64,000 nt of DNA from Isoetes taiwanensis. Lineage: Eukaryota; Streptophyta; Lycopodiopsida; Isoetales; Isoetaceae. The notes beneath the pieces are model-generated. The model was not told the origin of the DNA and ran no database searches. It saw only the letters and a program-made list of their open reading frames with translations. The stretch is from positions 2,060,050-2,124,049 of the forward strand of contig JAJEKV010000108.1 in assembly GCA_021234155.1 (NCBI GenBank). Direction: 5' to 3'. A program made the translations under genes and the position numbers. Positions 13,222 through 24,548 of this stretch are shown piece after piece; the first letter of the stretch is position 1; each line of letters starts with the position of its first letter.

Positions 13222-13284
13222 CCCATCCTAGGAATGCCCGCGGTTCTATTGGCGATAGCAATAGAACCGGCATTCCTGGATGGG
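13222..13284 (+). repeat. Long hairpin (inverted repeat, 7-nt loop)
   Basis: Left arm 13222-13251 and right arm 13259-13284 are reverse complements over about 26 bp, interrupted by a CGC insertion and a TA/- bulge in the left arm. The core is GGTTCTATTG / CAATAGAACC, with outer arms AGGAATGCC / GGCATTCCT and CCCATCC / GGATGGG. The loop is about 7 nt. The same core is recognisable but decayed at 7311-7360. A TATTTATAC box follows at about 13300. It could be a transcribed structured element such as an LTR leader hairpin or a small-RNA precursor, but the sequence alone does not say which. Confidence 0.85.
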
Positions 13285-13400
13285 GCATCTCTCCTCTCCT
13301 ATTTATACTACTTCATTTTTTCTTTTTTTAGCTCATCGTTCTCTTGAGCTCATTTTCATTCTTTCTCTTTTGCCTCTACAAGTTTCCCGCCCCTCCCTCC
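13230..13400 (+). repeat. Dispersed repeat, copy 2 (pairs with 7311-7510)
   Basis: Better preserved copy of the repeat at 7.3 kb. It comprises the right part of the hairpin, a TATA-like TATTTATACTACTTC, a long T-rich stretch and TTTTGCCTCTACA. The positions relative to the TATA-like box resemble an LTR promoter and leader, which is inference only. Confidence 0.55.
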
Positions 13401-14126
13401 CTCACGGACTTGTATCGTGGTTTTCGAGAGGGTCTAGTGTTTTGGTTGTGATTCATCTTACTCGATTGAGACATACTTATTGGTTTACTCTTTCGGCATG
13501 GCACTAGTATTTTATTTATTCATTCATGTTTTCTCTCGTGTGGATTTGTAGCCTCCGAAGTCAATATTTATTATTCATGTTTTCTCTCTAAGGCGTGGCT
13601 GTTGCCTCGAGATCATATTTATTGTTTTTTTCGGCGTGGCACTATAGCCTCAGAAGGCGGCACTAATCGGTTGTTTTTTCCCCGCGATGGTCATTCCGAC
13701 GGACAGTTCCCGATTGGTGGTATTTGTTTCTTTCTCGGCCCACGGAGCCTCAGGAGTCTCCTTGTCTATGGCATCTAACTCATTGATCGGATCATTTTTC
13801 TTTCGACCTTGTTAAGGCTTTGTGGTTTATACATAGTGTGTGGGGTCGTCTGCTTCAACTATTTGCTTGGGTTTCTTCAAAAATCTAAGAAGGTGTTCTT
13901 CTTCTTCCCCGAGGAGGCGATCACCGATCGTCTCATCTTTGCATCGACCAAGTGGGCGGATTAAACCATTTTTATGTTGTATTCTTCGGTTTCATCATGC
14001 TCTCGATGATTGCCTAGTTTGAACATTTAAAGTTCATATTTTCAAATTTATCTATCCCTAGTGAGGGATCCATTTGTACTCAATGTTTTACAAAGCTCAA
14101 TGAGAACACCACTTCACTTCCGGCCA

Positions 14127-14161
14127 CTTGTTTGTATCTTAGGACCTATCCTAGGAATGGA
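14127..14161 (+). repeat. Second copy of the 13204-13237 motif
   Basis: CTTGTTTGTATCTTAGGAC followed by CTATCCTAGGAATGG repeats the sequence at 13204-13237 (there CCATCCTAGGAATG) with a single substitution in 34 bases, 923 bp downstream. In this copy the right half of the hairpin is missing. It marks a short dispersed repeat boundary. Confidence 0.85.
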
Positions 14162-14456
14162 AATCTTTTAAGTTTTGGAGTCAATTTGCTAGATGTTTGA
14201 TCTTTTGTTTACTTGCTAACTTTTGTTCGTAACAATCGACCTGTTGCATATCCCTCACGCATGCAAGTTCTCGACGCCATGACTTTTGCTACAATGGAGT
14301 GAGATCATGGTCCACTTAGAAAGACATCGTTTTAATAACTTGCTACTTGGTAGAGAATAAAATTATGAACATGTGAATCTAGAACTGTGAATTTAATAAT
14401 ACATAGATGCGTATGCTATTGGATACTATCATGAACCTATCATAAAACAAGAGAAA

Positions 14457-14485
14457 CTAGAAACGTGTGCCCGGCAATGCCGGGC
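14457..14485 (-). mobile_element. Helitron 3' terminus (minus strand)
   Basis: Read on the minus strand this is GCCCGGCATTGCCGGGC (a 7-bp GC-rich stem with a 3-nt loop), then 8 nt, then CTAG followed by T. That is the standard 3' end of plant Helitrons: a short GC hairpin about 10 nt upstream of CTRR, with insertion before a T. The element body would therefore extend to higher coordinates. I could not identify its 5' TC end, nor any Rep/helicase gene, so it is probably a non-autonomous Helitron. Confidence 0.75.
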
Positions 14486-15059
14486 ATTATCCACGGGCAT
14501 GTGCATAGAGGGAATGGTGTTTGTAGATGTAATACAATGTCTTAGATGTAATGGTGTCCATAGATAGTGCAAATAAGTGAAGGGTATCTTGATCACATGA
14601 AAGATACAAAACATTAAAGAAACATCTAATAACAATAAACATGTATGCTTGTAGGTTGTTCATTGGTTTTAGTCATTTGACATCCTATGAGATTATAGGC
14701 TGGAATGATAGGAGTTGTAGCATTGACTTGCATAATTGAGTATGCCTATCTTTTGTGTTGTTGATATAATCAATAGAATTCACATATCTATATGTTTATG
14801 CTTAAGGCTTATAGCGTGACAAATTATAGGAGGACCATCGTATCTTAACATAAATATAAAACATCCTTCCATTATTTTACACATAAATTGTAGTTTTGGT
14901 TAGGTTTTTATTTGCCGTGCATTGTTATCTACTGGAATGCTCTACATTGGAACTGTTGATGATTGAAACTTGTATTCAAGATTTAATAAAGCAAGTGGTA
15001 TGATGAGATTCTAATGATTTATTACATTATGTGCAATCGTTACTATGTCAGTTACTATG

Positions 15060-15280
15060 CAATGGTTACTATATTACATGTTGGTGGCTTTCACAGTGTA
15101 GATCCCACATTGTGTAGAGAATAGGACTATGCAATGGTTACTATGGTTATTACATGTTGGTTGCTTTCACAGCGTAGATCCCACATTGTGTAGAGAATAG
15201 AACGGTTAACTGGTTACTATGGTTATTACATGTTGGTTGCTTTCACAGTGTAGATCCCACATTGTGTAGAGAATACAATG
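15060..15280 (+). repeat. Three ~73-bp tandem repeats
   Basis: Three successive units share GGTTACTAT, TTACATGTTGGT(T/G)GCTTTCAC, AGTGTAGATCCCACATTG and TGTAGAGAATA, with small indels at the unit junctions. They lie inside the segment that the minus-strand Helitron end at 14.46 kb would own. Helitrons often contain such minisatellites. Confidence 0.9.
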
Positions 15281-18214
15281 GTTACTTGCAATGCTCCACC
15301 TTATTTGGTGCAAGCGCATATTGTTTACTTGAGTCGGACTTGAATAAGATAATTTACAATCACATGAGCCTTGGATATTACTGATCTTTGAAGGCAATGA
15401 AAACACTATATCCAGAAATTATTGCATACTATATAGAATACTATAAGGTGGTACATAAGTCTTTTTGTCACCTGGAATATTTGCGAGAAAACATTGGGTC
15501 ATGAATACCACTGATTTGAGATGCCATGTTCGAAGATTACTCTGCATCCTCTGTAGAAGTTCTAGATTAAGATGTGCTACAAAAGTTATCTTGTGAGTCT
15601 CATACCTCTTATGAAGAGCATGGATCATAGTATCTTTGATTCTAGACAACAATGAGGGTCTATAGCTAAAGCATCAACTGCATAGTCATTTTGATGATGC
15701 TTTTAGCATCAATCTTATTGTTAAGCTAAAAGTCTGATAAAATATAACGATGTATAATCACTGTGTCCTAGAAATACAATCACATATGACAATTGCGACA
15801 TTAAATAAGCCAGCAACCAATTTGAAACAACGGCAATTTCTGTACATCACTTTCACATCATCTTATCGCTTCTTTTACTTCTATTCCCTTCCTATGTGAA
15901 AAGCCAAAAAAGCACCATGAGCCTCATTTGCTGATGTAAACATAGACTGAAAACATATTCACTAATCTAACCAATTGACAATCTTGCCTCCAATTTCTTC
16001 TGGGTATGCCTCCACAACAATACATTAAAGAATAGTTTGTGCCTCCATCATGCTCATTGTAGACGGTCCTTGTGGCAGTTTGGTTCTAAAATGAGCAACT
16101 AAAGACAAACTGCAAACATATGAGAGCATGAATAAGCGTTTCATCACTAGCAACAGATTATATGGTTTTATAATATAAAACAAAAATGAATAACAAAAGC
16201 AAAGATGAAACAATGACAAAATTAATGGGACGGCGATCTTGAAGAAGTAACAAATCTGAAGATGAAACATAAACAATCCACGAGCTCAATAGAAAGAACA
16301 ACATAAGGACCACAAATGCCAAAAGAGATCGTTAAGCTGTTACACCTTAGATCTTCAATCTTTGCGCCCGCGGGCAAGAGCGAAAAATTTGCTTGAGCTC
16401 TCCTTTGCTTTTCGGCCACAAAACGATGGAACATAAACACGAAAAATCAGCAATTTGAGCCACGAGATGCAATATTATTACCTTAGTACAACAACATTCT
16501 AAAAATGATAGGGAAGAATTGGAACATAACATGTAAATCTCGAGTAATTACCTCTATATTTCTCTTCCTTGAAATAAAGATATGAGTTGTGCATCCTTTG
16601 TATTTTTGTATAGCGGTCGATGCTCCAAATAACATTTCGAATGGCAACATCCATCGACTTCCGTGGGCTTCCATGGCACCATAAAAACCATTTTTCCATA
16701 CGTCTATTATAGCGGCCCAAAAACCAACGCCAAGTTTCCAGCGGTTCAAATCAAAGCTTTATTACACTTTTCACGGTAAAAAGAAATTTGCCGAGAAAAA
16801 GAAAAATGCAGATAAGAATCTTTGTTAAAGTAATATATGTTCAATCAAAGGCATTTAAAAATCCAAAAAAAAAAAAAAATTCAAACAACGGAAGCAAAGA
16901 ACAACAAAAGAGCGAAATTTATCATTGATGAGAAGCAAAACAAAAATCGGAAGAATCTACAATCTTCTGGCAAAATTAAGGAGCATACCATGGCGGGGAA
17001 AATTAAGGAGCATCCCTCTATTGCGGTACTTTGCCTCCCTCTCCATCCAAAAGAACCAAATACACCACATGGCTTTGATCTTGCTTGATTATCCTTTAGG
17101 ATAACTCCCAAAGCGTTACGGATAGGGGCTTGGCATATGCCCGACAGTGTTGGACTCCCAATAACAAAGCCACTACACCACAATTAAATTAACTATTTCT
17201 TACGTGGTCTTTGTGATAGTTAACCCGGGGACACAAAGCTTGCTTGGCTTACCCATGATGCCGACATACGCTCTCTGCATCTCCATCTTTTCTTGTGAAA
17301 CACGAGTGAACCAACTACCCTTCCAAGCCTTTCGGTGATGAACAAGCAGGTATCCGAAGAAACATTTGCCCTCTTACGCTAGCACATTTCAATTTGCACT
17401 GCCGGTCACGTACCACTCTCTTCACATATTTGAAGAGTTGATTCCGTTGGCTTGAACTTTGAGCGAATCGCTAGAAAAAAAGCCCCGAATCCACCAATTT
17501 GAGCCTTTGCTCAAGCTCATCAATAACTTCCCAGGTCCAAATTCAGCTTTTGCCGAACGATGCGGGCGATTCTAAGCGGAGGTCATATTTCCACTTGTGG
17601 TATATCTGAAAAAATTGATCCTTGCCCGCGTTCATGCCACAACTTCTTCGTAGTTTTTCTTAGCTTCGGCTATGGTTCCTCGACTCGAAATTGTGCTTCA
17701 CGGAAATCTTTCTTGGAAATCTTTACGCTTTTTCTGAAATATGCAAATAGAAATACAATAGTAGGCTGGAACATACTTGAGAAATTAGGTTGGCAAAGAG
17801 TAAACGCACCTATATAGCTCTCATGCGTTATCTGACCATCGCCATTGCCAAGTTCTAGATGAAGCTCCAATCACGAAAGCTCTTGGATGGGATTGCCAAC
17901 AAAAGGAGGCTTGACCCAGCTCAAGCTTGAGCGCCAAATAGAAGAGTCGGGAGGTGTTTGAATGCTAAAACCTTCATGAATTGAATTTGGATACGAATAA
18001 GAACTGGCAATGAATCTTTTGCCCGTAATCACGGCAATGAATCTTACAAGCCAGCGTCCCTCGGAGAGGAGCCCATAGCGAGGGGGCAACATCTCTGGGA
18101 AGAAGGGCCGCATCGTCGTCTGCCAATGGCGTTCCCGGCACAAACTTCAAAGCCTTAGCATTTTAAAAAAGAAGATATGAGAAGAAAACTGAAAATGGTA
18201 TAGTACAATGAATA
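15281..18214. other. Unassigned, possible captured gene pieces on the minus strand
   Basis: No gene recognised. Minus-strand frames at 15419-15652, 16025-16749, 16881-17183 and 17670-18143 are each under about 100 codons. They show no domain I can name, although 17.0-18.1 kb is richer in GC and reads like coding sequence broken by frameshifts (for example WRSSLSWVKPPFVGNPIQEL at about 17880-17940, minus). If the Helitron ending at 14457 spans this stretch, these could be captured exons. A poly(A) run sits at 16867-16879. Confidence 0.3.
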
Positions 18215-18215
18215 T

Positions 18216-18341
18216 CCTAACATATATAAAGCAGTGTGATTTTTTGTTTGAGGCTAATATTTCCGTCTCAAAAAAAAACCTAACATATATAAAGCAGTGT
18301 GATTTTTTGTTTGAGGCTAATATTTCCGTCTCAAAAAAAAA
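18216..18341 (+). repeat. Exact 63-bp tandem repeat (two copies)
   Basis: Units 18216-18278 and 18279-18341 are identical over 63 bp, and a third unit starts (CCTAA) before diverging. Each unit begins CCTAACATATATAAAGCAG and ends in GTCTC plus a run of A. Together with the preceding T, the unit start (TCCTAACATATATAAAG) resembles the AT-rich 5' ends of plant Helitrons (TC...TATATAAAG). That would be consistent with a head-to-tail 5'-end repeat, but no matching 3' end was found nearby. Perfect identity means the duplication is very recent or is an assembly artefact. Confidence 0.9.
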
Positions 18342-21300
18342 CCTAAGCGCAACACGTGTGCTCAAGAAAATAACAAAAATTAAAAAATTTCAAAATTCTT
18401 GCCCCTTTCTTGCTCTTCAAGCAAAAAGCAATTCCGGACGGCTCAGCCAGCCGCCAGATCTCTGTGCCTTGCCATTAAAGAGTGCCGAGAGCACCGGACC
18501 CATTCTCACAGCTTAGATCACCGGACTTGGTGATAAAAGAGTCCGGTAAAATACGACCCATTCTCACATCTTAGATCGTCGTAGTTCTTACACTAACTCA
18601 AACAAGGTAATCTTGCAGATGCCAGGACAACGGATAGGAAGTGCAGGCTGAAGCCATAACAATGTTTGGGTTCGCTGTGGTTCGGCCAGGGTTAACAGGG
18701 AGGCGTCGATTGTGTTCTCCAAAGAGCTGCTTAACTGATTCATAAGCCCATGTTTGGGCAATCGCTACAGATTCATTTGGGCACTTAGATTCGTGGAAGA
18801 GCCTCAACTGAGGCATCACATGCAACCCAACATCTGGGTAGGTAATATCCCTCTCTCTATTAAACGGCACCATATCCAGCTCAATAGGAGACCTCCAGTT
18901 TCTTCAAGAGCTTGATCTTAGTAGTCAATGCAAGAGCTTGATCTTTTTCTATCAGGGAAAGAATCTGCCACATTTTGTGGATACATTTAATGATGCGTAT
19001 CATGTATATCAGATTTTTATTTTTCCTTCACTCTTTGGCATAACAAGCTCCAGCCATTGCTTTTGAATCATCTGGCATGTATCAGGTCAAATTGAGGTTT
19101 TCTTTCCCTTAGTCAATTTTCTTGAAAGCCAAAAGGTCTGATTCATTTGGTTCAGAGGTCATTCAAAAGAGTAGTAGAGGTACGCAACTGATTTGTGTTT
19201 GATTTTTATTTTTGTTTTCTACAACATGTGCATTTTGTATAGAGCCGTTTCATCTTGCATAATGCATTGGCTAATATGTAGACAATTGCTGTTTTTCTGA
19301 CATCCACAATTGCCCTATCATTGCTTTAGAGAACACCCATTTAGACTGATGTTCTTTCCTTGGAACTTTGTTCCCATGGCTTCAATCCATAGGAAATGGA
19401 AATACAAATAACTCTAGCTGTGTATTTTTTAGTCTTTCCATGTGCATAAAATGCTAATCTTTTATCCTAGTTGAACATTATTGTCAATTCTTATTCAGTT
19501 CTCTCACCTGTGAAGGGCTCAGGGTGCTTCTGGCCTTACTAGTTCTAAGAACATGCTTGGTAAATCATGCAAGCAAGAGAGAATCCGTGTAGCTTCACCA
19601 GAATGGATGTCATTTGTGCAGAGCTTACAGATATGGCGGGAAAAATCCCAAAATCGAGCAGAGAAGGTTGTGCTGGTTTGAAAAATATAAGATAAGAAGA
19701 AGTACAGGAACAAAAGAATCGAGCAAAGAATCACAAACAAGCCTGTTCCAACCAAGACAACGAAGAAAATCAAATGCAAAATGATCCTTCTGCCATAGCT
19801 GCCTTAGCAAAAGAACAGAACCACCATGCTCAAAAACTGCAGATCCACCCTACACAGAACTCCAGAAGTGTGACTTTTCGCAAATATCCAGTTCCAGAAG
19901 CTCCAAATCTGGCCGTGGATGACAAGCCTCTGGCAAAAAAAAAAACGGCCAGAATAATTAAAAAAAAGAGCGAGGTGATTGGGAAACCTACTCTACAGAA
20001 TCCCAAATTGCTTTATTATTTCACAAAATAAATTGCTTATTTAAATTGCTTTTTAAGTTCACAAATAAATTGCTTATTAGTTTGCAAAATTTTTGCCTCA
20101 AAATACTACAACTGCTTCAGCAAACTGTATAGCATGAAACATGTTGTGCTAGAAAATTCTCTCAAGCGGGCATTAAAAAAAAAATTGTAAATGATGAATT
20201 TGCTCCTTCAAATTTTTGCATCGAACGGATAGTACAATGGATAGAAACAGGCGGAGTTCTTAATTATAAATACTACTGTTCCACGAGAGACTCTAGCAAA
20301 AAGAATAGTGTCTTTGGTTTTCGTTTTGTCTATAGTGTTGATGAAATGTATCCAATGACGGTAATATTTTCTCTCGGTTATGTGAACATCCATATCCATA
20401 CGTAAGGCATGTCGTTGTTGAAACTGCACAATGCTTCTCTTAAGATGTGGGAGTACTCTAGAGAATGCGACGCCATTGTTTATGGCGAGTAACTGCCATA
20501 TGACTGATTTTTGTTTGTTGGTAAAGATGTCATGTGCTTTTGGATAACCATTTTGCATAATCGATATTGACAACTAAATAGATTAAATTCTCCACCTAAA
20601 CCACAGTTAATCTAATTTTTGCATGTCCAAAGAGATCCTTCGACTTAATACAAAAATTAATTTATCTCGAGTTGGACAAAAGAAATGTTAAGGGCGGCCT
20701 TGGCACGCGTAAATTCTTTGTAGATATAAAAGATCAAAATGCACAGATGCCAACAAAGAATATATTATAAATGTGGTCTGGCTGGAGCCCAACTGCCTTG
20801 TAAAGTAAACCTCGGTGCAATAAGGACCTTATATCAATTTCATTTCCAAATTTATTTCATCCGCTACTCCATCTCAAACGCAACATGCTATTTGGCGATG
20901 ATCATGTCATATCCAATCATTTGTTCTGTGACAATTAGGCAATATCAACACTCGTTTCTGATCCAACTGATGCAAAAAAAAAAGAAAAAAAAAATTGATT
21001 TGACATTTCGTCTTCTTGTTGTTGATGCACAAAAACTTCCTCGGATTTGGACGAGAGAGCGATCCCAACCCTTTGTAGTTGCCGAAGAAGTTTTTTGAAT
21101 TGGTACAGTAACACAAAGTAATAAGCAATAGTATATGAGCAAAACAATCCAATTGAAAAAAGGTTAAATTTCTAACTAAAACAACAAGAACAGAAGCTCC
21201 TTTCAGCCATGCTTGTTAGATGAAGAGTAATTGAGATTAAAACATAGCTGATTGTTGAAAAGAATTATCCTCTGACAAGCTGATATTTGAAGCAATAAAG

Positions 21301-22500
21301 CCATGGACAAGAAGCTCAAACAATATAACAAGGTATGGAAGCCCTAAACAAATAAATCCAATAAAGACATAAATGTGCTACTTAGATTATCTAGACATAG
21401 CTAATCGAAGGGTTTAGAAGACCAATGATCTAGAATAATTGTTATGACTCCCTTGTAGATTGACAATTTCTTTTGGAGACTTGCTTCCTTTATCATCCCT
21501 ATGGTTGAAGAGAAGAAATGTTCTCTTGCACTAAGAAACTAGTCCCTCTGAGGTGGTTTCCATGCTAAAGAATATGTAATTGACTTAGAAAGTTAAAGAA
21601 CTATCGTGCAATCCCCACCCTAGAAGCTGAGCCAACTCCACACTCATGCATATGCATGATATCAATAAAGACATGCAAAGCTTCATCCATATTCAAATCG
21701 TCCTCTGCCTGTATCGATACGACATGTATAATGCAGATTCAAGGTTCTAGTATCAGACGTTGAGAAAGCTAGGTTTTGCTCGCCAGTCTAGTATTAAGGC
21801 TTTTGTTCTTCTGTGCATTGCAGATTCCCATCTCAATATAATGCTTTTCCTATGGCCATAAATGTGATTGTGAAGTTTGCACCGAGATATCAACTATCCC
21901 CATATATGTCTAACCAATAAGAACCATCAATCATTGTAAGGATTAAATGTAACAGTTTTGTCCATCTCAAAATAGACAAAGCCATGGATATAGCAGTCAT
22001 ACATCCCTTAGAATGAATAGTTCGTATCTAGTCACAGAGTGTAGACAACCTGTATGTTTAAAGGCATGCATGAGACCATGTGGAATGGCATGTTTCTGGA
22101 ACTCTCTTTCATTGGGCATCTTTGGCAAAGACTGCTTTCACAAAGATTGTACATGCCAATGAAGCTGCACTAAGGAATGCTCCTCTAACAATGGTCTATG
22201 AGAATCAAATGTCTCATTTAATGACCACCTCCTCTCATCAACTATGGAAGGTCGTTGGGGACCAAAGAGAGAAGGTTGGATAATTGTATGAACAATGGTA
22301 TCAACACGTTCCTGGCCATGAAGCTGGACTCTGGAACATGTACTTGATTTGAAAAGGCCTCTGAACCAAATTCGGCACAGATCAGGGCAATTCAAATTAC
22401 TCTGTGAATATGTAGCAAAATAATAGGGGGTTCCAGGGGGATTTGATATAGATGTAAAAATAAAAATTCCTGTCTGTAAAACAATCGAATAAGTTGTTAT
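18342..22500. other. Unassigned, AT-rich
   Basis: About 4.2 kb without a recognised gene. Small frames occur at 18598-18873 (minus, 91 codons), 19774-20031 (plus, 85 codons, Lys-rich C-terminal half) and 20208-20573 (minus, 121 codons). None matches a family I know, and none has convincing start or splice context. The only simple-sequence features are short A-runs, such as those at 20176-20186 and 20973-20993. Confidence 0.3.
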
Positions 22501-23343
22501 CCTCTCTACGGGTTGTCTTGCCCGGCCGAGTCCAGGCGAGGGCTGTATGGAGATCGGAGACAAGAAAGGAGCCGGGCTGCCCTCTTACGGGTTTTGTCGC
22601 GGAGCCGAGTGCAGGCGGGGGCCCTCACAGTGCAATGAGATGGAGGGAATGACACATCCCCCCTCAGGTCAGGGAGCACCCTCGGTACTTAGCCTACGTA
22701 GGGGTTTCGGGCAAGAAGTCCTCGTCTTTGGGGATGTACAAGGCGTGGGGCAACCAAGATCCGAGGTCGGGCAACATGCCACCACTTGAGCAGTAACTCC
22801 GTTTGCAGGTCAAACTTCGCTGTCTCGTTGCGGAGGATCCCGCTGCGATGGGCGAGCCGATGTGGGATTCGCCTCTGTTGGTATGCCATAATATCTACAT
22901 AAGTCGTCAGGTCGGGACAGCCCAAGTCCTGGGGGCGTGTGGGTGAGGGGCATGGAGTTGAAATGCAGGCCCGGGACTGCATGGCCCGAGCCGAGCGATC
23001 TGATGGCCCGCCTCACGCCCACGGCTCACCGAATGGATCCAGAGCTGCCGGGGTACCCGGGCCACACTTACGGATGGAGGAGGCTTTGGCCCTCTTGAAT
23101 CGGCACAATGAGGAGGGAGTTGCAGGTGGACCCCATCGGCCCTCCGGCTGCCATAGTTGAGCTAGATCATCAGCAGCACCTCAAATCTATTTCCAATCTA
23201 GTCTTGTCTTGCTTGATCTTTGGTGTACTATCTTGGAGTCTTTGGACACTAGGAGAGTTGGCGGATGGTGCGGGATCACTTCAAGCGGTTAGGGATCCTG
23301 CCATTTCAGTCCTTGAGTTTTAAGGAACAATTTCTTCCTCCTC

Positions 23344-23691
23344 ATGTTACGCCCCGGTCCGGAGAGGATCGTAGCGAGAGGGGTCGACCTCATGTGGGGG
23401 AATTATCTGATTTATCAGCATTACACTCCTGGGGTGAGTGCTCGGTCCTTGTCGGCCCTGAAGATCCCGTGTTGGTTTCAGGTAATTGATCTTCCCACGG
23501 ATACGTTGTTGCCAGAATTCATGATTGCGATTGCCAATGGGATCGGCGGCCATATTGCTTACTCCATAGTTCGGGAGCCTAAGATTTGTGTGGCTCTACC
23601 CGCTGATAGTCCATTGCCTCCCTACTCAGTAAATGTTAGGGAGGCGGAGGCCCGGTACTTTCGGTTTTCCCTCGGTATTGAATGGGGCTGA
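23344..23691 (+). pseudogene. LINE ORF1, DUF4283-like domain
   Basis: This 115-codon open stretch reads like the plant LINE ORF1 domain DUF4283, a presumed nucleic-acid-binding domain of the ORF1 protein that coats LINE RNA. Visible landmarks are ILRPG-like LRPGPERI near the start, a KIPCWFQVIDLPTDTLLPEF segment (family: VW..LP.LP...), AIANGIGGHIAYS (family: AIGN..G....) and PKICVALPADSPLPP (family: R.CV..D....LP). The start at 23344 is only the first ATG in frame. The domain probably continued from upstream frames that are now out of phase. No CCHC zinc knuckle was seen downstream in 23.7-24.3 kb, though a 167-codon frame at 23761-24264 ends in a basic Arg/Lys-rich tail, which is common in the ORF1 C-terminus. 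Confidence 0.65.
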
Positions 23692-24548
23692 GATTAGGAA
23701 GAATGTTTCCGCCCTCCGGGTCTTCTGCGGGCTCGCTTAGGAGTCACGAGGCCAGCGTCGGTGCAGGGGGCTCCATGGGAGGCAATGAGGGAGGTTCCAG
23801 GGGGCGGGTCCCAAACTTCGGCCCGTGATGGAGGCCCCTCGGCCCGGGGCCCGCCCGACCTCGGTGTCCGGATAGACCAGCGTGGTCTATCCCGAATAAT
23901 GGGCGGCGGCGTGCCAATGGGGCGATTGGTATCTCATGACGGGTGGTCAGTTGCTTCACATCAATGGCCGAGGCAGGCGGGAAGCAGTGACAATCCCTAC
24001 AGATGGGCTCGGGACTGGTTGAGGAGCGGCTGGTGCAGCCGTCGGACTCTGATGCAGTATCCACCCAAGCCTCCTCGGAGGGGATGGAACTGGATAAGGT
24101 CGTTCGATGCGCCTTCGTGGGGCGGATCGGTGGATTTGGATGCTAAGGTTGCACTCACAGATAACCCGCTCGCTCTTGTTCCATATGACTCAGATCAGGG
24201 GCCTGCTTCACCGGCAAGACGGGGGCGAAAAAAGAAGCATCGTAAAAATCCTTCTTCTCAGTAGTAGTTATGGACAAGAAAATGCGTTGGTTGGAGCGTT
24301 AGGTAAGGGTGCGCTTCGTCACCCTTGCGAAAAGGATGAAGTAGTCTTTGGCCGTTAAGTAAGTTGGATCCAGATATCTTGTGCCTTGGGGAACATAAGT
24401 GTCCGCCGGGGGCCTTCGGGCATTGTTGGACATGTTTGGGCATATCTGTACGCTGCGGTTGCCACCTCACGGGGCCTCTAAGGGTGGGACCGCCATTGCG
24501 TGGAAGATGCATGTGCGGTGACTTTCACCATGGCTGACCATTGGGGCG

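Noticed and set aside
15060-15280. CRISPR-like repeat array
   Set aside because: Units are contiguous tandem repeats with no spacers, in plant nuclear DNA.
22138-22563. 141-codon minus-strand frame at the left edge of the LINE
   Set aside because: It spans the change in base composition at the LINE boundary, is antisense to the element and has no motif.
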